DNA of 20,372 bases from contig JBELGO010000025.1 of NCBI GenBank assembly GCA_042091915.1, forward strand, positions 1 through 20,372, written 5' to 3'. Both the position numbers and the translations under genes were made by a program. Shown piece after piece: positions 7,029 to 14,660 of the stretch. Under the pieces are notes generated by a model, which saw only the letters and a program-made list of their open reading frames with translations, had not been told where the DNA came from and searched no databases. Numbering within the stretch: the first letter of the stretch is position 1; each line of letters opens with the position of its first letter. The stretch comes from LSUCC0057 sp042091915. GTDB lineage: Bacteria; Pseudomonadota; Gammaproteobacteria; Pseudomonadales; Porticoccaceae.

Positions 7029-7981
7029 CGCGCTACCTGGCGAGCAGCGCGCCCGTAGGCCCGGCCCAATGGGATGAGGGCAGGCTGCTCTGTGCTGAGC
7101 TCAATATAAGCAGCCCGGTAGCGATCAACCAGCTCATCGAGCTGTTGCTGTTGTTGGTTGCGAGCGGCAGTGTAGCGCTCGCGCAGTGAGTTATCTGCAG
7201 CGTTGAAGTGAAGGGTCCGCTGTTGATTGGTCACGGCAAATTGGCCGCGTTCTGGCAGTGCTTGCTCTAAGGGGTCTGAGACCGATAGCAGCGTCACATT
7301 GGCGTGTCGAGAGAGTTCGCTAAAGTGGCGATGACAGCCGGCATCGATGTCAATGAAATCGCTAATGATGAACAGGCTAGTGCCCGGCTTGACGATTTTT
7401 TTGGTCTCTTCGAGAAGTTCGGCCAAGCTTTGTGTGGGCGTTGAGCGGCTCAGATCGCTGAGCAGTGCGGTGCTGGCATCGCTGAGACGGTGCAGATAAT
7501 CGAGCACACTGTGTGAAGAGCGTTTGGGGCGAATATCCCACTGCTGTCGCGCTCCGGCGACAATGCCGCCGACTTGGTCGTTGGCGGCTAAGCCCGCCCA
7601 GCAGAGAAGGGCGGCTGCCTCGCAGGCGAGCACTGATTTGAGCGCGCAACTACCGAACAGCATGGTCGGGCGCAGATCGGTGACAATCACCACTGGGCGT
7701 TCGCGCTCCTCGCGATAGAGCTTGGTGTGCGGCACTTGGGTGCGGGCAGTCACCCGCCAGTCGATAGCGCGAATGTCGTCGCCGGGTTGATAGAGGCGAA
7801 CTTCATCAAAATCCATGCCGCGGCCGCGAAACCGCGATCGCTGGCTGCCGTTAAGCTGCGCCTTGGCATTGATTTTAGGGAAGTGACGCAGCTGGTTGGC
7901 AGCGTGGCGCAGGCGAATTAACTCACCTACCTCGGCAGAGGTGGCAACGGCAGTCGCTTCTGTCGGTCTGCTGGCTGGCAT
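7025..7981 (-). CDS. DUF58 family protein
   Basis: The product has 318 residues and no signal peptide or clear membrane helix. The DUF58 signature is plain at about residues 50-90: RGRGMDFDEVRLYQPGDD followed by RAIDWRVTART, then ERERPVVIVTDLRPTM, where a VWA-like fold begins. SLFIISDFIDID near the middle is a second conserved strand. DUF58 proteins are nearly always next to MoxR ATPases and are regarded as a VWA-like partner or substrate of the chaperone. The start ATG lies 6 bp after the moxR stop and the gene ends in an ATGA overlap with the next, so the operon is tightly coupled. No obvious ribosome site precedes the start, which fits coupling to moxR translation. Confidence 0.9.
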   Translation of the reverse strand: MPASRPTEATAVATSAEVGELIRLRHAANQLRHFPKINAKAQLNGSQRSRFRGRGMDFDEVRLYQPGDDIRAIDWRVTARTQVPHTKLYREERERPVVIVTDLRPTMLFGSCALKSVLACEAAALLCWAGLAANDQVGGIVAGARQQWDIRPKRSSHSVLDYLHRLSDASTALLSDLSRSTPTQSLAELLEETKKIVKPGTSLFIISDFIDIDAGCHRHFSELSRHANVTLLSVSDPLEQALPERGQFAVTNQQRTLHFNAADNSLRERYTAARNQQQQQLDELVDRYRAAYIELSTEQPALIPLGRAYGRAARQVAR

Positions 7982-7987
7982 ACAGTG

Positions 7988-8956
7988 CTAAGCGGAGGGT
8001 ACTTGCTGGAGTAGCTGGTCGATAACCTGGTTGACGGTGATACCGTTGGCTTCGGCCTCAAAACTGCGGATAAGCCTGTGGCGCAGTACGTCGTGGGCTA
8101 CCGCGCGAATATCGTCTGGTGTGACATAGTCTTTACCATTCAGCCATGCCAGTGCGCGCGCGCAGCGGTCGAGGGCGATGGTGGCGCGCGGGCTGGCACC
8201 AAAGTCTAGCCATTCGCCCAGTTGCCCGCTGCTGCGATTGCGAGTAGCCATGACTAATTGTATTAAATACTCTTCAACGCGCGGTTCCATGTGTACCGCC
8301 AACGCCGCTTGGCGAGCGGCAAAGAGTGTTTCTTGGGTGATTTGTTCGGGTTGTTGCACTTGGCTGTTATCTGCCTCGCGGCGCGACAGGGCAAGAATCT
8401 CTCGTTCGCTCTCGGCAGCGGGGTAGGCGACTTCTACATGCATCAAAAAGCGATCCATCTGTGCCTCAGGTAACGGGTAGGTACCCTCTTGCTCGATTGG
8501 ATTTTGAGTCGCCATCACCATAAAAAGTGCCGGTAGCGGATAAGTGGTGGTGCCCACAGAGACTTGGCGCTCGGCCATCGCCTCGAGCAGCGCCGCTTGC
8601 ACCTTGGCAGGTGCGCGATTGATCTCATCGGCGAGCACAATATTGTGGAACAGGGGGCCGCTTTGAAATTGGAACTCGCCACTTTGTGGGCGATAAATAT
8701 CGCTGCCGGTGATATCCGCGGGGAGTAAATCTGGGGTGAACTGAATGCGCTGGAAGTCACCCTCAATACCCTCTGCGAGCGCCTTAACCGCACGGGTTTT
8801 AGCCAGGCCCGGCGCGCCTTCGACCAGGAGATGGCCATCTGCCAAAAGTGCCACTAACAGGCGTTCGACCAGATGTTGCTGACCGACCACTTGGCGGCTT
8901 AAGTGATCCTTGAGGGGTTGCAGGTCGGCAGCGGTAGGTTGCGATGTGGCCAGCAC
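7988..8956 (-). CDS. moxR: MoxR-family AAA+ ATPase
   Basis: This is a 322-residue AAA+ ATPase of the MoxR group, chaperone-like proteins that act on VWA-domain partners. Walker A is GAPGLAKT (47-54), Walker B is IVLADEINRAP with the catalytic Glu following the Asp, and sensor 1 is MATQNP. EGTYPLPEAQMDRF and the C-terminal lid segment GASPRATIALDRCARA are typical MoxR sequences. I chose the GTG at 8956 because AAGGAG (8963-8968) sits 6 bases upstream. An upstream GTG at 8998 would add 14 residues without a good ribosome site. It is the first gene of the six-gene bat operon. In Francisella and Leptospira the MoxR-Bat genes are linked to stress tolerance; the role here is inferred from that. Confidence 0.93.
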   Translation of the reverse strand: MLATSQPTAADLQPLKDHLSRQVVGQQHLVERLLVALLADGHLLVEGAPGLAKTRAVKALAEGIEGDFQRIQFTPDLLPADITGSDIYRPQSGEFQFQSGPLFHNIVLADEINRAPAKVQAALLEAMAERQVSVGTTTYPLPALFMVMATQNPIEQEGTYPLPEAQMDRFLMHVEVAYPAAESEREILALSRREADNSQVQQPEQITQETLFAARQAALAVHMEPRVEEYLIQLVMATRNRSSGQLGEWLDFGASPRATIALDRCARALAWLNGKDYVTPDDIRAVAHDVLRHRLIRSFEAEANGITVNQVIDQLLQQVPSA

Positions 8957-9010
8957 TTGCGGCTCCTTAGTTGGGTTGTTAAACAGTTTGGGGCGCACAC
9001 GCGCAGAGAG

Positions 9011-9039
9011 ATAATGTGGTCTGGCCGAGCAATAATCAA
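9011..9039 (-). promoter_or_regulatory. Sigma-70-type promoter of the moxR-bat operon
   Basis: On the minus strand TTGATT (9034-9039) and CATTAT (9011-9016) are separated by 17 bp. This puts the transcription start near 9004, giving a leader of about 48 nt before the GTG at 8956. The -35 lies about 20 bp beyond the rmf terminator, so the operon should be transcribed separately from rmf. Confidence 0.55.
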
Positions 9040-9057
9040 CCCACTGGACGTTTAACT

Positions 9058-9084
9058 AAAAAGCCCTCGGCACTGCCGAGGGCT
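9058..9084 (-). terminator. Intrinsic terminator of rmf
   Basis: A 10-bp GC-rich stem, AGCCCTCGGC (9062-9071) paired with GCCGAGGGCT (9075-9084), with a 3-nt loop, is followed on the minus strand by TTTTT (9058-9062). It lies 20 bp after the rmf stop codon. Confidence 0.88.
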
Positions 9085-9104
9085 CTGGGTGTCACTCCTA
9101 GAGT

Positions 9105-9311
9105 TTAAAGATTGACGACTTTTTGCTGGGCGGTCATCTCGTTAAATCCATCCCAGTGGTCATGGCGGCCTTCACGCCAGCCTCGTGTCCAGTGAAAAGC
9201 TTGCGGATTATCGCTATTGAATGGATTGCTGCTCAGGGGTTTATCGTGAATGGCGGCTTGATAACCGCGATTAAAAGAACGTTGGGAAGGGTCTCTCTTG
9301 TGTCTTCGCAT
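9105..9311 (-). CDS. rmf: Ribosome modulation factor
   Basis: The 68-residue product is basic at its N-terminus. MRRHKRD, a RGYQAAI segment and WTRGWREGR match the core of E. coli RMF (RGYQAGI and GGWREA). RMF binds the 30S subunit in stationary phase or starvation and drives 70S dimers (100S particles), protecting idle ribosomes. It is longer than the 55-residue E. coli protein because of a C-terminal extension (DHWDGFNEMTAQQKVV) and a changed middle. The ATG at 9311 has GGAGAG 6-11 bases upstream. It is a single-gene unit, divergent from rlmL, with a strong terminator. In E. coli rmf is controlled by ppGpp and growth rate; no specific regulatory site is certain here. Confidence 0.93.
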   Translation of the reverse strand: MRRHKRDPSQRSFNRGYQAAIHDKPLSSNPFNSDNPQAFHWTRGWREGRHDHWDGFNEMTAQQKVVNL

Positions 9312-9386
9312 AACTCTCTCCGGGATTCACATTGAATAAATACAACTCAAATCGCAACGCAAACACTGTTGCGTCAATGTTATGAC

Positions 9387-9402
9387 CTTGGCATTTGCCA
9401 AG
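9387..9402. promoter_or_regulatory. Operator-like inverted repeat in the rmf-rlmL intergenic region
   Basis: CTTGGCA-TT-TGCCAAG is a perfect 7-bp inverted repeat 76-91 bp upstream of the rmf start and 165 bp before rlmL. No T-run follows on either strand, so it is not a terminator. Its symmetry suggests a site for a dimeric DNA-binding protein. The remaining sequence of this 255-bp intergenic region holds no reading frame and no clear -35/-10 pair that I can defend; a small hairpin (CAGCA paired with TGCTG, 9522-9535) is unlikely to matter. Confidence 0.35.
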
Positions 9403-9566
9403 AAGTTCAATCTCATTTTCGAAATCCGCTATTAGCGAGCATTTTCAACAGCCAGAATCGATGCAATTGCCCAGTCAGTTAGTGAACCAGTACTCAATAA
9501 CGACTAAGATAGCGCCCAGGCCAGCAGTTTTGCTGCCGGCGCCAAATTATCTATTCAGAGCTGCTT

Positions 9567-11861
9567 ATGTCATCTATTCAAAACTGGTTAACTACCTGTC
9601 CCAAGGGGCTGGAGTCACTACTCGCCAATGAACTCGCCGAACTCGGCGCCAGTGAGGTGCGCGAGTCAGTTGCAGCTGTCTCTTTTAGTGGTGATCTGGA
9701 GGTTGCCTACAGGGTCTGTCTCTGGTCGCGCCTCGCCAACCGTCTGTTGCTTCCTTTAACGCGTGTTGAGATCGATAGCGGCGATGAGCTCTATGAGGCG
9801 GCCAAGTCGATCGCCTGGGAGCAGCACTTCACCTCACACAGTAGTTTTGCTATTGATTTTGTCGGTACGTCGCGCTCCATCGATCACACCACTTATGGTG
9901 CTCAGCGAATAAAGGATGCCATCGTCGACCGCTTCCGCGAGAGTGATGGCAATCGACCTAATGTCGACTTGGCGCTGCCGGATATCCGCATTCAGGCACG
10001 GCTGCATAAAGGTTATGTAACGATCTCGCTCGACCTGGCCGGCGAAAGTTTACACCGTCGCGGTTACCGCAGCGGCCAGGGCAATGCGCCACTCAAAGAG
10101 AACTTGGCGGCAGCACTGCTGTTGCGCAGTGGCTGGGCTGAGCGCGCCGCCAGTGGCCAAGCGCTACTCGATCCAATGTGTGGTAGCGGCACGCTGCTTA
10201 TTGAAGGTGCAATGATTGCCGCAGATATCGCGCCGGGCACTCTGCGCGCCTCGCACCGTTACGGCTTCTTAGCCTGGCTGGACCACCAGCCAGAGTTGTG
10301 GCAAACGCTGATGGCCGAGGCACAACAGCGTCGCGCGGCTGGCCTTGAAATGCTGGATCTGAATATAACCGGTTATGACAGCAACCCGCGGATGGTCGAA
10401 TACGCCACTGGCAATGTAGTTAATGCTGGGTTAGATGAACATATTCGCATTATTCTTAAACCGATCGACCAGTTTGGCAAGCCGACCGCCGCCAGCGGTC
10501 TACTGCTGACCAATCCTCCCTATGGGGCGCGAATTGGCGAGCAGGAGACACTGGTGCCGCTCTACGAAAAGCTCGGCGCGGTGTTGCAAAAAAACTTTGT
10601 CGGTTGGCGCGCGGCGATTTTTACCGGCAACCTAGAACTGGCGCGCAAGTTAGACCTGGCGCCCAGCAAACAGTACAAATTTTACAACGGGTCTTTGGAG
10701 TGCAAGTTGTTGCTGTTTGATGAGCTGCGTTCTAAATCCGCGGCCATAGCGGAGCGCTTGAAGACGGCGCCGCCCAAACAGGAGATCTCCGACGGAGCAC
10801 AGATGTTGCTCAACCGGCTGCAGAAGAACTACCGGCGCCTAAAAAAGTGGCTCGATCAGAGTGGTGTCAGCTGCTACCGGCTCTATGACCGCGATCTGCC
10901 CGAATATGCGGTTGCCATTGATCACTATCGTCTAGAACAGGGCGGGGTGGTTCTGCATATCCAAGAGTACGCGCCACCCGCCACTATCGACGCTGCTCAA
11001 GCGCGCCGACACTTTGACGACGTTAAAGCCGCTGTTAAGGCGTATTCACCTAACTCGCAGCGCTTTTACAAAGAGCGCGCACAGCAAAAGGGGCGCGATC
11101 AGTATCAAAAGCTCGGCAGTGCAAATAGCAAGCAGCTGGTAGTGGAGGAAGGGCCGGCGCGCTTGGAGGTGAATTTTACCGACTATTTGGATACAGGGTT
11201 GTTTCTCGACCATCGCCCAGTGCGCAAAATGCTCGGCGAAATGGCCGCCGGCAAACGCTTCTTAAACTTGTTTAGTTACACCTCGGCAGCTTCGATACAC
11301 GCTGCTTTAGCGGGCGCGGAAAAAACTCTCAGTATTGATCTCTCCAATACCTACTTAGATTGGTCGCGCCGCAACTTTGAGCTCAATGATCTAGATGAGC
11401 GCGACAATCCGTTGATGCGCGCCAATGTGCAGGAGTGGTTGGAGCGCGGTATTGGGGAGTTCGATCTGATTTTCCTGGACCCGCCGACATTTTCTAACTC
11501 AAAGAAAATGGCTGAATCGCTCGATATACAGCGCGACCACAGCGCATTAATTCGCGGTGCAATGGGCAAGCTGGCGCCGGGTGGCGTACTGATTTTTTCT
11601 AATAACTTCCGCAAGTTTAAAATGGACAGCGAGCTTCTTGAGAGTTACCGCATCAGCGATATCACCGCTTCCACCTTTGACCCGGATTTCAGTCGCGATG
11701 CGCGCTTACACAATGTTTGGCGAATAGAGCATCTCCATCAGCCCGAAGTGCGCGATCCCTATGCGGCTGCGCGCGGTGGAGCCCGGGCACCAACAAAAAG
11801 CGGCGAGCGCAATCGTCCGCCGGCGAGTAAAAACTCTGTTTGGGATCGCAAAAAGTGGTAG
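9567..11861 (+). CDS. rlmL: Bifunctional 23S rRNA methyltransferase RlmL (m2G2445 and m7G2069)
   Basis: The product has 764 residues. The N-terminal THUMP domain (about 45-155) recognises RNA. The first methyltransferase domain (about 165-385) has the SAM motif DPMCGSGTLLIEGAM near 201 and the catalytic NPPYGARIGE near 315, as in N2-guanine methyltransferases (m2G2445). The C-terminal RlmK-like domain (from about 510) has FLNLFSYTSAASIHAA and LDPPTFSNSKKM near 637, the m7G2069 activity. E. coli RlmL has 702 residues; part of the extra length is a basic tail of about 35 residues (rich in Arg, Ala and Gly). The enzyme acts on 23S rRNA during assembly of the 50S subunit. The ATG has only a weak CAGAG ribosome site. 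The end overlaps the following glutaredoxin-like gene by a few bases, suggesting co-transcription. Confidence 0.95.
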   Translation: MSSIQNWLTTCPKGLESLLANELAELGASEVRESVAAVSFSGDLEVAYRVCLWSRLANRLLLPLTRVEIDSGDELYEAAKSIAWEQHFTSHSSFAIDFVGTSRSIDHTTYGAQRIKDAIVDRFRESDGNRPNVDLALPDIRIQARLHKGYVTISLDLAGESLHRRGYRSGQGNAPLKENLAAALLLRSGWAERAASGQALLDPMCGSGTLLIEGAMIAADIAPGTLRASHRYGFLAWLDHQPELWQTLMAEAQQRRAAGLEMLDLNITGYDSNPRMVEYATGNVVNAGLDEHIRIILKPIDQFGKPTAASGLLLTNPPYGARIGEQETLVPLYEKLGAVLQKNFVGWRAAIFTGNLELARKLDLAPSKQYKFYNGSLECKLLLFDELRSKSAAIAERLKTAPPKQEISDGAQMLLNRLQKNYRRLKKWLDQSGVSCYRLYDRDLPEYAVAIDHYRLEQGGVVLHIQEYAPPATIDAAQARRHFDDVKAAVKAYSPNSQRFYKERAQQKGRDQYQKLGSANSKQLVVEEGPARLEVNFTDYLDTGLFLDHRPVRKMLGEMAAGKRFLNLFSYTSAASIHAALAGAEKTLSIDLSNTYLDWSRRNFELNDLDERDNPLMRANVQEWLERGIGEFDLIFLDPPTFSNSKKMAESLDIQRDHSALIRGAMGKLAPGGVLIFSNNFRKFKMDSELLESYRISDITASTFDPDFSRDARLHNVWRIEHLHQPEVRDPYAAARGGARAPTKSGERNRPPASKNSVWDRKKW

Positions 11862-12112
11862 TGACTCTCTATACCGGTCCGCACTGTCATCTCTGCGAGC
11901 AAGCCGAGGCAGTTGTCTTGCCGCTGTTGAGTGAGCGCGGTGTGGTGTTGAATAAAGTCGATATTAATAGCGATCCTGCACTCTATGAGCGGTATCGTTA
12001 CACCATTCCGGTCATCAGTGTCACCGCTGGCGCCGAGACCCTTGAAAAGGGCTGGCCATTTAGCCGCGGCCAAGTAGGGCGCTTATTCGAGCAGGCGGCT
12101 GTCAGCGAGTAG
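11855..12112 (+). CDS. Glutaredoxin-like protein (DUF836 family)
   Basis: This small soluble protein of about 85 residues has a thioredoxin fold: TLYTGPHCHLCEQAEAVV carries the redox motif CHLC near the N-terminus, and TIPVISV contains the cis-proline typical of glutaredoxins. DUF836 proteins are a glutaredoxin-like family of unproven substrate. The start is uncertain: TTG at 11840, GTG at 11855 and GTG at 11861 are in frame; all overlap or abut the end of rlmL (stop 11859-11861). GGGA at 11842-11845 favours the GTG at 11855. It ends convergent to the DUF188 gene with an 11-bp overlap. A role linked to RlmL is not implied. Confidence 0.87.
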   Translation: MVVTLYTGPHCHLCEQAEAVVLPLLSERGVVLNKVDINSDPALYERYRYTIPVISVTAGAETLEKGWPFSRGQVGRLFEQAAVSE

Positions 12113-12599
12113 AGTTTTTGGCCAAGTAGCGATCGAGTTGATTGGCGAATTCCATGCGGTCGCGCTGGTTGAGGGGCGCCGGGCCACCGCCAACCTGCAC
12201 AGCGCTGGAGCGCATGGTTTCCATGAAGTCGCGCATGGTCAGGCGCGCTTTAATGTTGCCGGCGGTGTAGCGCTCGCCTCGCGGGTTGAGCGCTTCCCCC
12301 TGTTGCTCAATCACTTCTGCGGCCAGTGGGATATCGGCGGTAATGACCAGGTCCCCTGGCGCGACTTGTTGGACGATGTAGTTATCGGCGACATCAAAGC
12401 CCTGTGAGACCTGAATCGCCCGCAAGGAGGGGATGCGCGGGATGGCGATAGCTTGGTTGGCGACCAGTGTCACGGCGATACCGGTGCGCTCTGCGGCGCG
12501 AAACAAGATCTCTTTAATGACTTTGGGGCAGGCGTCTGCGTCGACATAAATCGTCGGCAGTCTCGAGTTTGGCATTTCTGCAGGTGTTTGCTCGTTCAT
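12102..12599 (-). CDS. yaiI: YaiI/YqxD family protein (DUF188, UPF0178)
   Basis: The product has 165 residues. The core begins IYVDADACPKVIKEILFRAAERT, the conserved start of UPF0178 proteins such as E. coli YaiI, and GDLVITADIPLAAEVIEQQG and GGGPAPLNQRDRMEF complete the signature. The acidic N-terminal motif DADACP resembles metal-binding PIN-like nuclease folds, but no activity is established. E. coli YaiI starts directly at this motif; the ATG at 12599 adds about 15 residues, and a TTG at 12629 or an internal ATG are alternatives. No convincing ribosome site is visible for any of them. It is divergent from thrS and its tail overlaps the preceding glutaredoxin-like gene by 11 bp. Confidence 0.9.
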   Translation of the reverse strand: MNEQTPAEMPNSRLPTIYVDADACPKVIKEILFRAAERTGIAVTLVANQAIAIPRIPSLRAIQVSQGFDVADNYIVQQVAPGDLVITADIPLAAEVIEQQGEALNPRGERYTAGNIKARLTMRDFMETMRSSAVQVGGGPAPLNQRDRMEFANQLDRYLAKNSTR

Positions 12600-12612
12600 G
12601 GCGGCATTGTGC

Positions 12613-12640
12613 TTGAAACTCGCTATCAAGCAAGTAAAAT
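12613..12640 (+). promoter_or_regulatory. Sigma-70-type promoter of thrS
   Basis: TTGAAA (12613-12618) and TAAAAT (12635-12640) with a 16-bp spacer give a good promoter. Transcription would start near 12647 and produce a leader of about 74 nt. The promoter overlaps the sequence upstream of the divergent DUF188 gene. Confidence 0.62.
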
Positions 12641-12648
12641 TGCAGCCT

Positions 12649-12713
12649 CAGTGTTACCGCACTGCACTTTAAATTTTCACGTGGCCTTTGGTAGTGGCCA
12701 CCACTGACAAGGA
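12649..12713 (+). promoter_or_regulatory. Candidate ThrRS autoregulatory operator in the thrS leader
   Basis: The leader contains CAGTG (12649-12653) paired with CACTG (12660-12664), an AU-rich single strand (12665-12680), and a second hairpin GTGGCC (12681-12686) paired with GGCCAC (12696-12701), followed directly by the ribosome site AAGGA (12709-12713). Inside the second stem a T-T mismatch closes a 7-nt loop UUGGUAG, the layout of a tRNA-Thr(GGU) anticodon loop (U33, GGU at 34-36, A37). The anticodon-like GGU is at -31 to -29 from the AUG. E. coli ThrRS represses its own mRNA through a four-domain operator of this kind, with an anticodon mimic at nearly the same position. That this leader works the same way is inference. 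Confidence 0.6.
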
Positions 12714-12720
12714 TTACCCG

Positions 12721-14628
12721 ATGCCGGTTATTACCCTTCCCGATGGTGCGCAGCGCGCATTTGATCACCCCGTTACCGTAGCCCAGGTTGCCGCCGATAT
12801 CGGCGCAGGTCTGGCTAAAGCGACACTTGCCGGTGTTGTTGATGGCCGCGAGGTCGACGCCTCCTATAATATCGATAGCGATGTTCAGCTGGCGATTATT
12901 ACCGACCGCTCTGAACAAGCTCTAGAGTTGATTCGTCACTCCACAGCGCACTTGTTGGCCATGGCCGTCAAACAGCTATTCCCCGCTGCACAAGTGACTA
13001 TCGGCCCCACCATCGAAGATGGTTTCTATTATGATTTTGCGTTTGAGCGCGCCTTTACCCCAGAAGATTTAGAGGCGATTGAAAAGCGCATGGCGGAGAT
13101 TGCCGCAGAGGATATTCCGGTCGCCCGCGAGGAGTGGCAGCGCGATGAGGCAGTGGCCTTCTTTAAATCTATCGGCGAAGAGTACAAAGCGGAGATTATC
13201 GCTTCAATTCCTGTCGAACAGGCCATTGGACTCTACCGCCAGGGCGATTTCATCGACCTGTGTCGCGGCCCGCACGTCCCCTCAACCGGCAAATTAAAAG
13301 CTTTTAAGCTAACCAAAGTGGCAGGCGCCTACTGGCGCGGTGACAGTAACAATGAGATGTTACAGCGTATTTACGGCACCGCTTGGAGCTCGCCCAAAGA
13401 GCTCAAAGCCTACCTCAACCGCTTGGCAGAAGCGGAGAAGCGCGACCACCGCAAACTGGGCAAGAAGTTTGACCTTTTCCATATGCAAGAAGAGGCGCCC
13501 GGTTCTGTGTTTTGGCATCCGGCTGGTTGGAGTATTTATAACACCATCGAAGCCTACATGCGCGAAGCGCAGCGTCAGCACGGCTATCAAGAGATAAAAA
13601 CACCGCAGATTGTCGACTTTTCACTGTGGCAGCGCTCTGGCCACGCCGATAAGTTTGGCGACGATATGTTTGCGTTGCACAGTGAAGAGCGCGCCTTTGC
13701 GATTAAACCGATGAACTGCCCGTGTCACGTGCAAGTGTTTAACCAAGGTCTTAAAAGCTACCGCGACTTGCCGCTGCGCTTGGCCGAGTTTGGCGCATGC
13801 CACCGCAATGAGCCCTCTGGCTCGCTGCACGGTATTATGCGGGTGCGCGGTTTCACACAAGACGATGCACATATTTTCTGTACCGAATCGCAGATTCAGA
13901 GCGAGGTCGCAAGCTTCATTGACTTCCTTCACCAGGTGTATCGCGACTTCGGCTTTGACGAAATTATCTACCGCCTCTCTACACGCCCTGATCAGCGTGT
14001 CGGCTCCGATGAGAGCTGGGATCGCGCTGAGAAGGCTCTAGCCGATGCCTTAGACGCAGCCGAACTGCCGTGGCAAGAGCTGCCGGGTGAGGGTGCTTTC
14101 TACGGACCAAAAATTGAGTTCTCGTTAAAAGACTGTATTGGTCGAGTCTGGCAGTTAGGCACCATTCAAGTCGATTTCTCGATGCCCGGGCGTCTGGATG
14201 CGCAATATGTTGCAGAGGATGGCAGCCGCCAAGTGCCGGTTATGTTGCACCGCGCCATTCTCGGTTCGTTCGAGCGCTTTATCGGTATTTTGATCGAGCA
14301 TTACGAGGGGGCGTTCCCCACTTGGCTGGCACCACAGCAGGCGGTGGTGATGAATATTACCGACGCGCAGGGCGAATATGTCGAAGAAGTGGCCAAATCT
14401 TTGAGAAATAAAGGGTTTAGAGTCAATTCGGACTTGAGAAACGAGAAGATCGGCTTTAAAATCCGCGAGCACTCTATTCAGCGCACGCCCTATTTGTTGG
14501 TGGCTGGTGACAAAGAGCGCGATGCAGGCACAGTGACAGTGCGCGGGCGCAGCGGAGCAGAGCTTGGCACCATGAGTGTTGATGCCTTCGCTGAACTACT
14601 GCAGAGTGATGTCGCCACACGCGTTTAA
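12721..14628 (+). CDS. thrS: Threonyl-tRNA synthetase
   Basis: The 635-residue enzyme charges tRNA-Thr with threonine in the cytoplasm. It begins MPVITLPDG, the TGS domain (1-62), followed by the editing domain, where HSTAHLLAMAV contains the HxxxH metal-like motif and KLTKVAGAYWRGD ends it, and a class II catalytic core. Zinc ligands equivalent to E. coli Cys334, His385 and His511 are Cys333 (MNCPCH), His384 (DAHIFC) and His510 (VMLHRAILGS). The anticodon-binding domain is C-terminal. The ATG at 12721 has AAGGA 8 bases upstream; an in-frame upstream ATG at 12688 lies within the leader hairpin and adds 11 residues with no ribosome site. It is the first gene of the cluster thrS-infC-rpmI-rplT. 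Confidence 0.97.
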   Translation: MPVITLPDGAQRAFDHPVTVAQVAADIGAGLAKATLAGVVDGREVDASYNIDSDVQLAIITDRSEQALELIRHSTAHLLAMAVKQLFPAAQVTIGPTIEDGFYYDFAFERAFTPEDLEAIEKRMAEIAAEDIPVAREEWQRDEAVAFFKSIGEEYKAEIIASIPVEQAIGLYRQGDFIDLCRGPHVPSTGKLKAFKLTKVAGAYWRGDSNNEMLQRIYGTAWSSPKELKAYLNRLAEAEKRDHRKLGKKFDLFHMQEEAPGSVFWHPAGWSIYNTIEAYMREAQRQHGYQEIKTPQIVDFSLWQRSGHADKFGDDMFALHSEERAFAIKPMNCPCHVQVFNQGLKSYRDLPLRLAEFGACHRNEPSGSLHGIMRVRGFTQDDAHIFCTESQIQSEVASFIDFLHQVYRDFGFDEIIYRLSTRPDQRVGSDESWDRAEKALADALDAAELPWQELPGEGAFYGPKIEFSLKDCIGRVWQLGTIQVDFSMPGRLDAQYVAEDGSRQVPVMLHRAILGSFERFIGILIEHYEGAFPTWLAPQQAVVMNITDAQGEYVEEVAKSLRNKGFRVNSDLRNEKIGFKIREHSIQRTPYLLVAGDKERDAGTVTVRGRSGAELGTMSVDAFAELLQSDVATRV

Positions 14629-14660
14629 TATGAGTTTTTGTTAATTACGGAGAAGTATCC

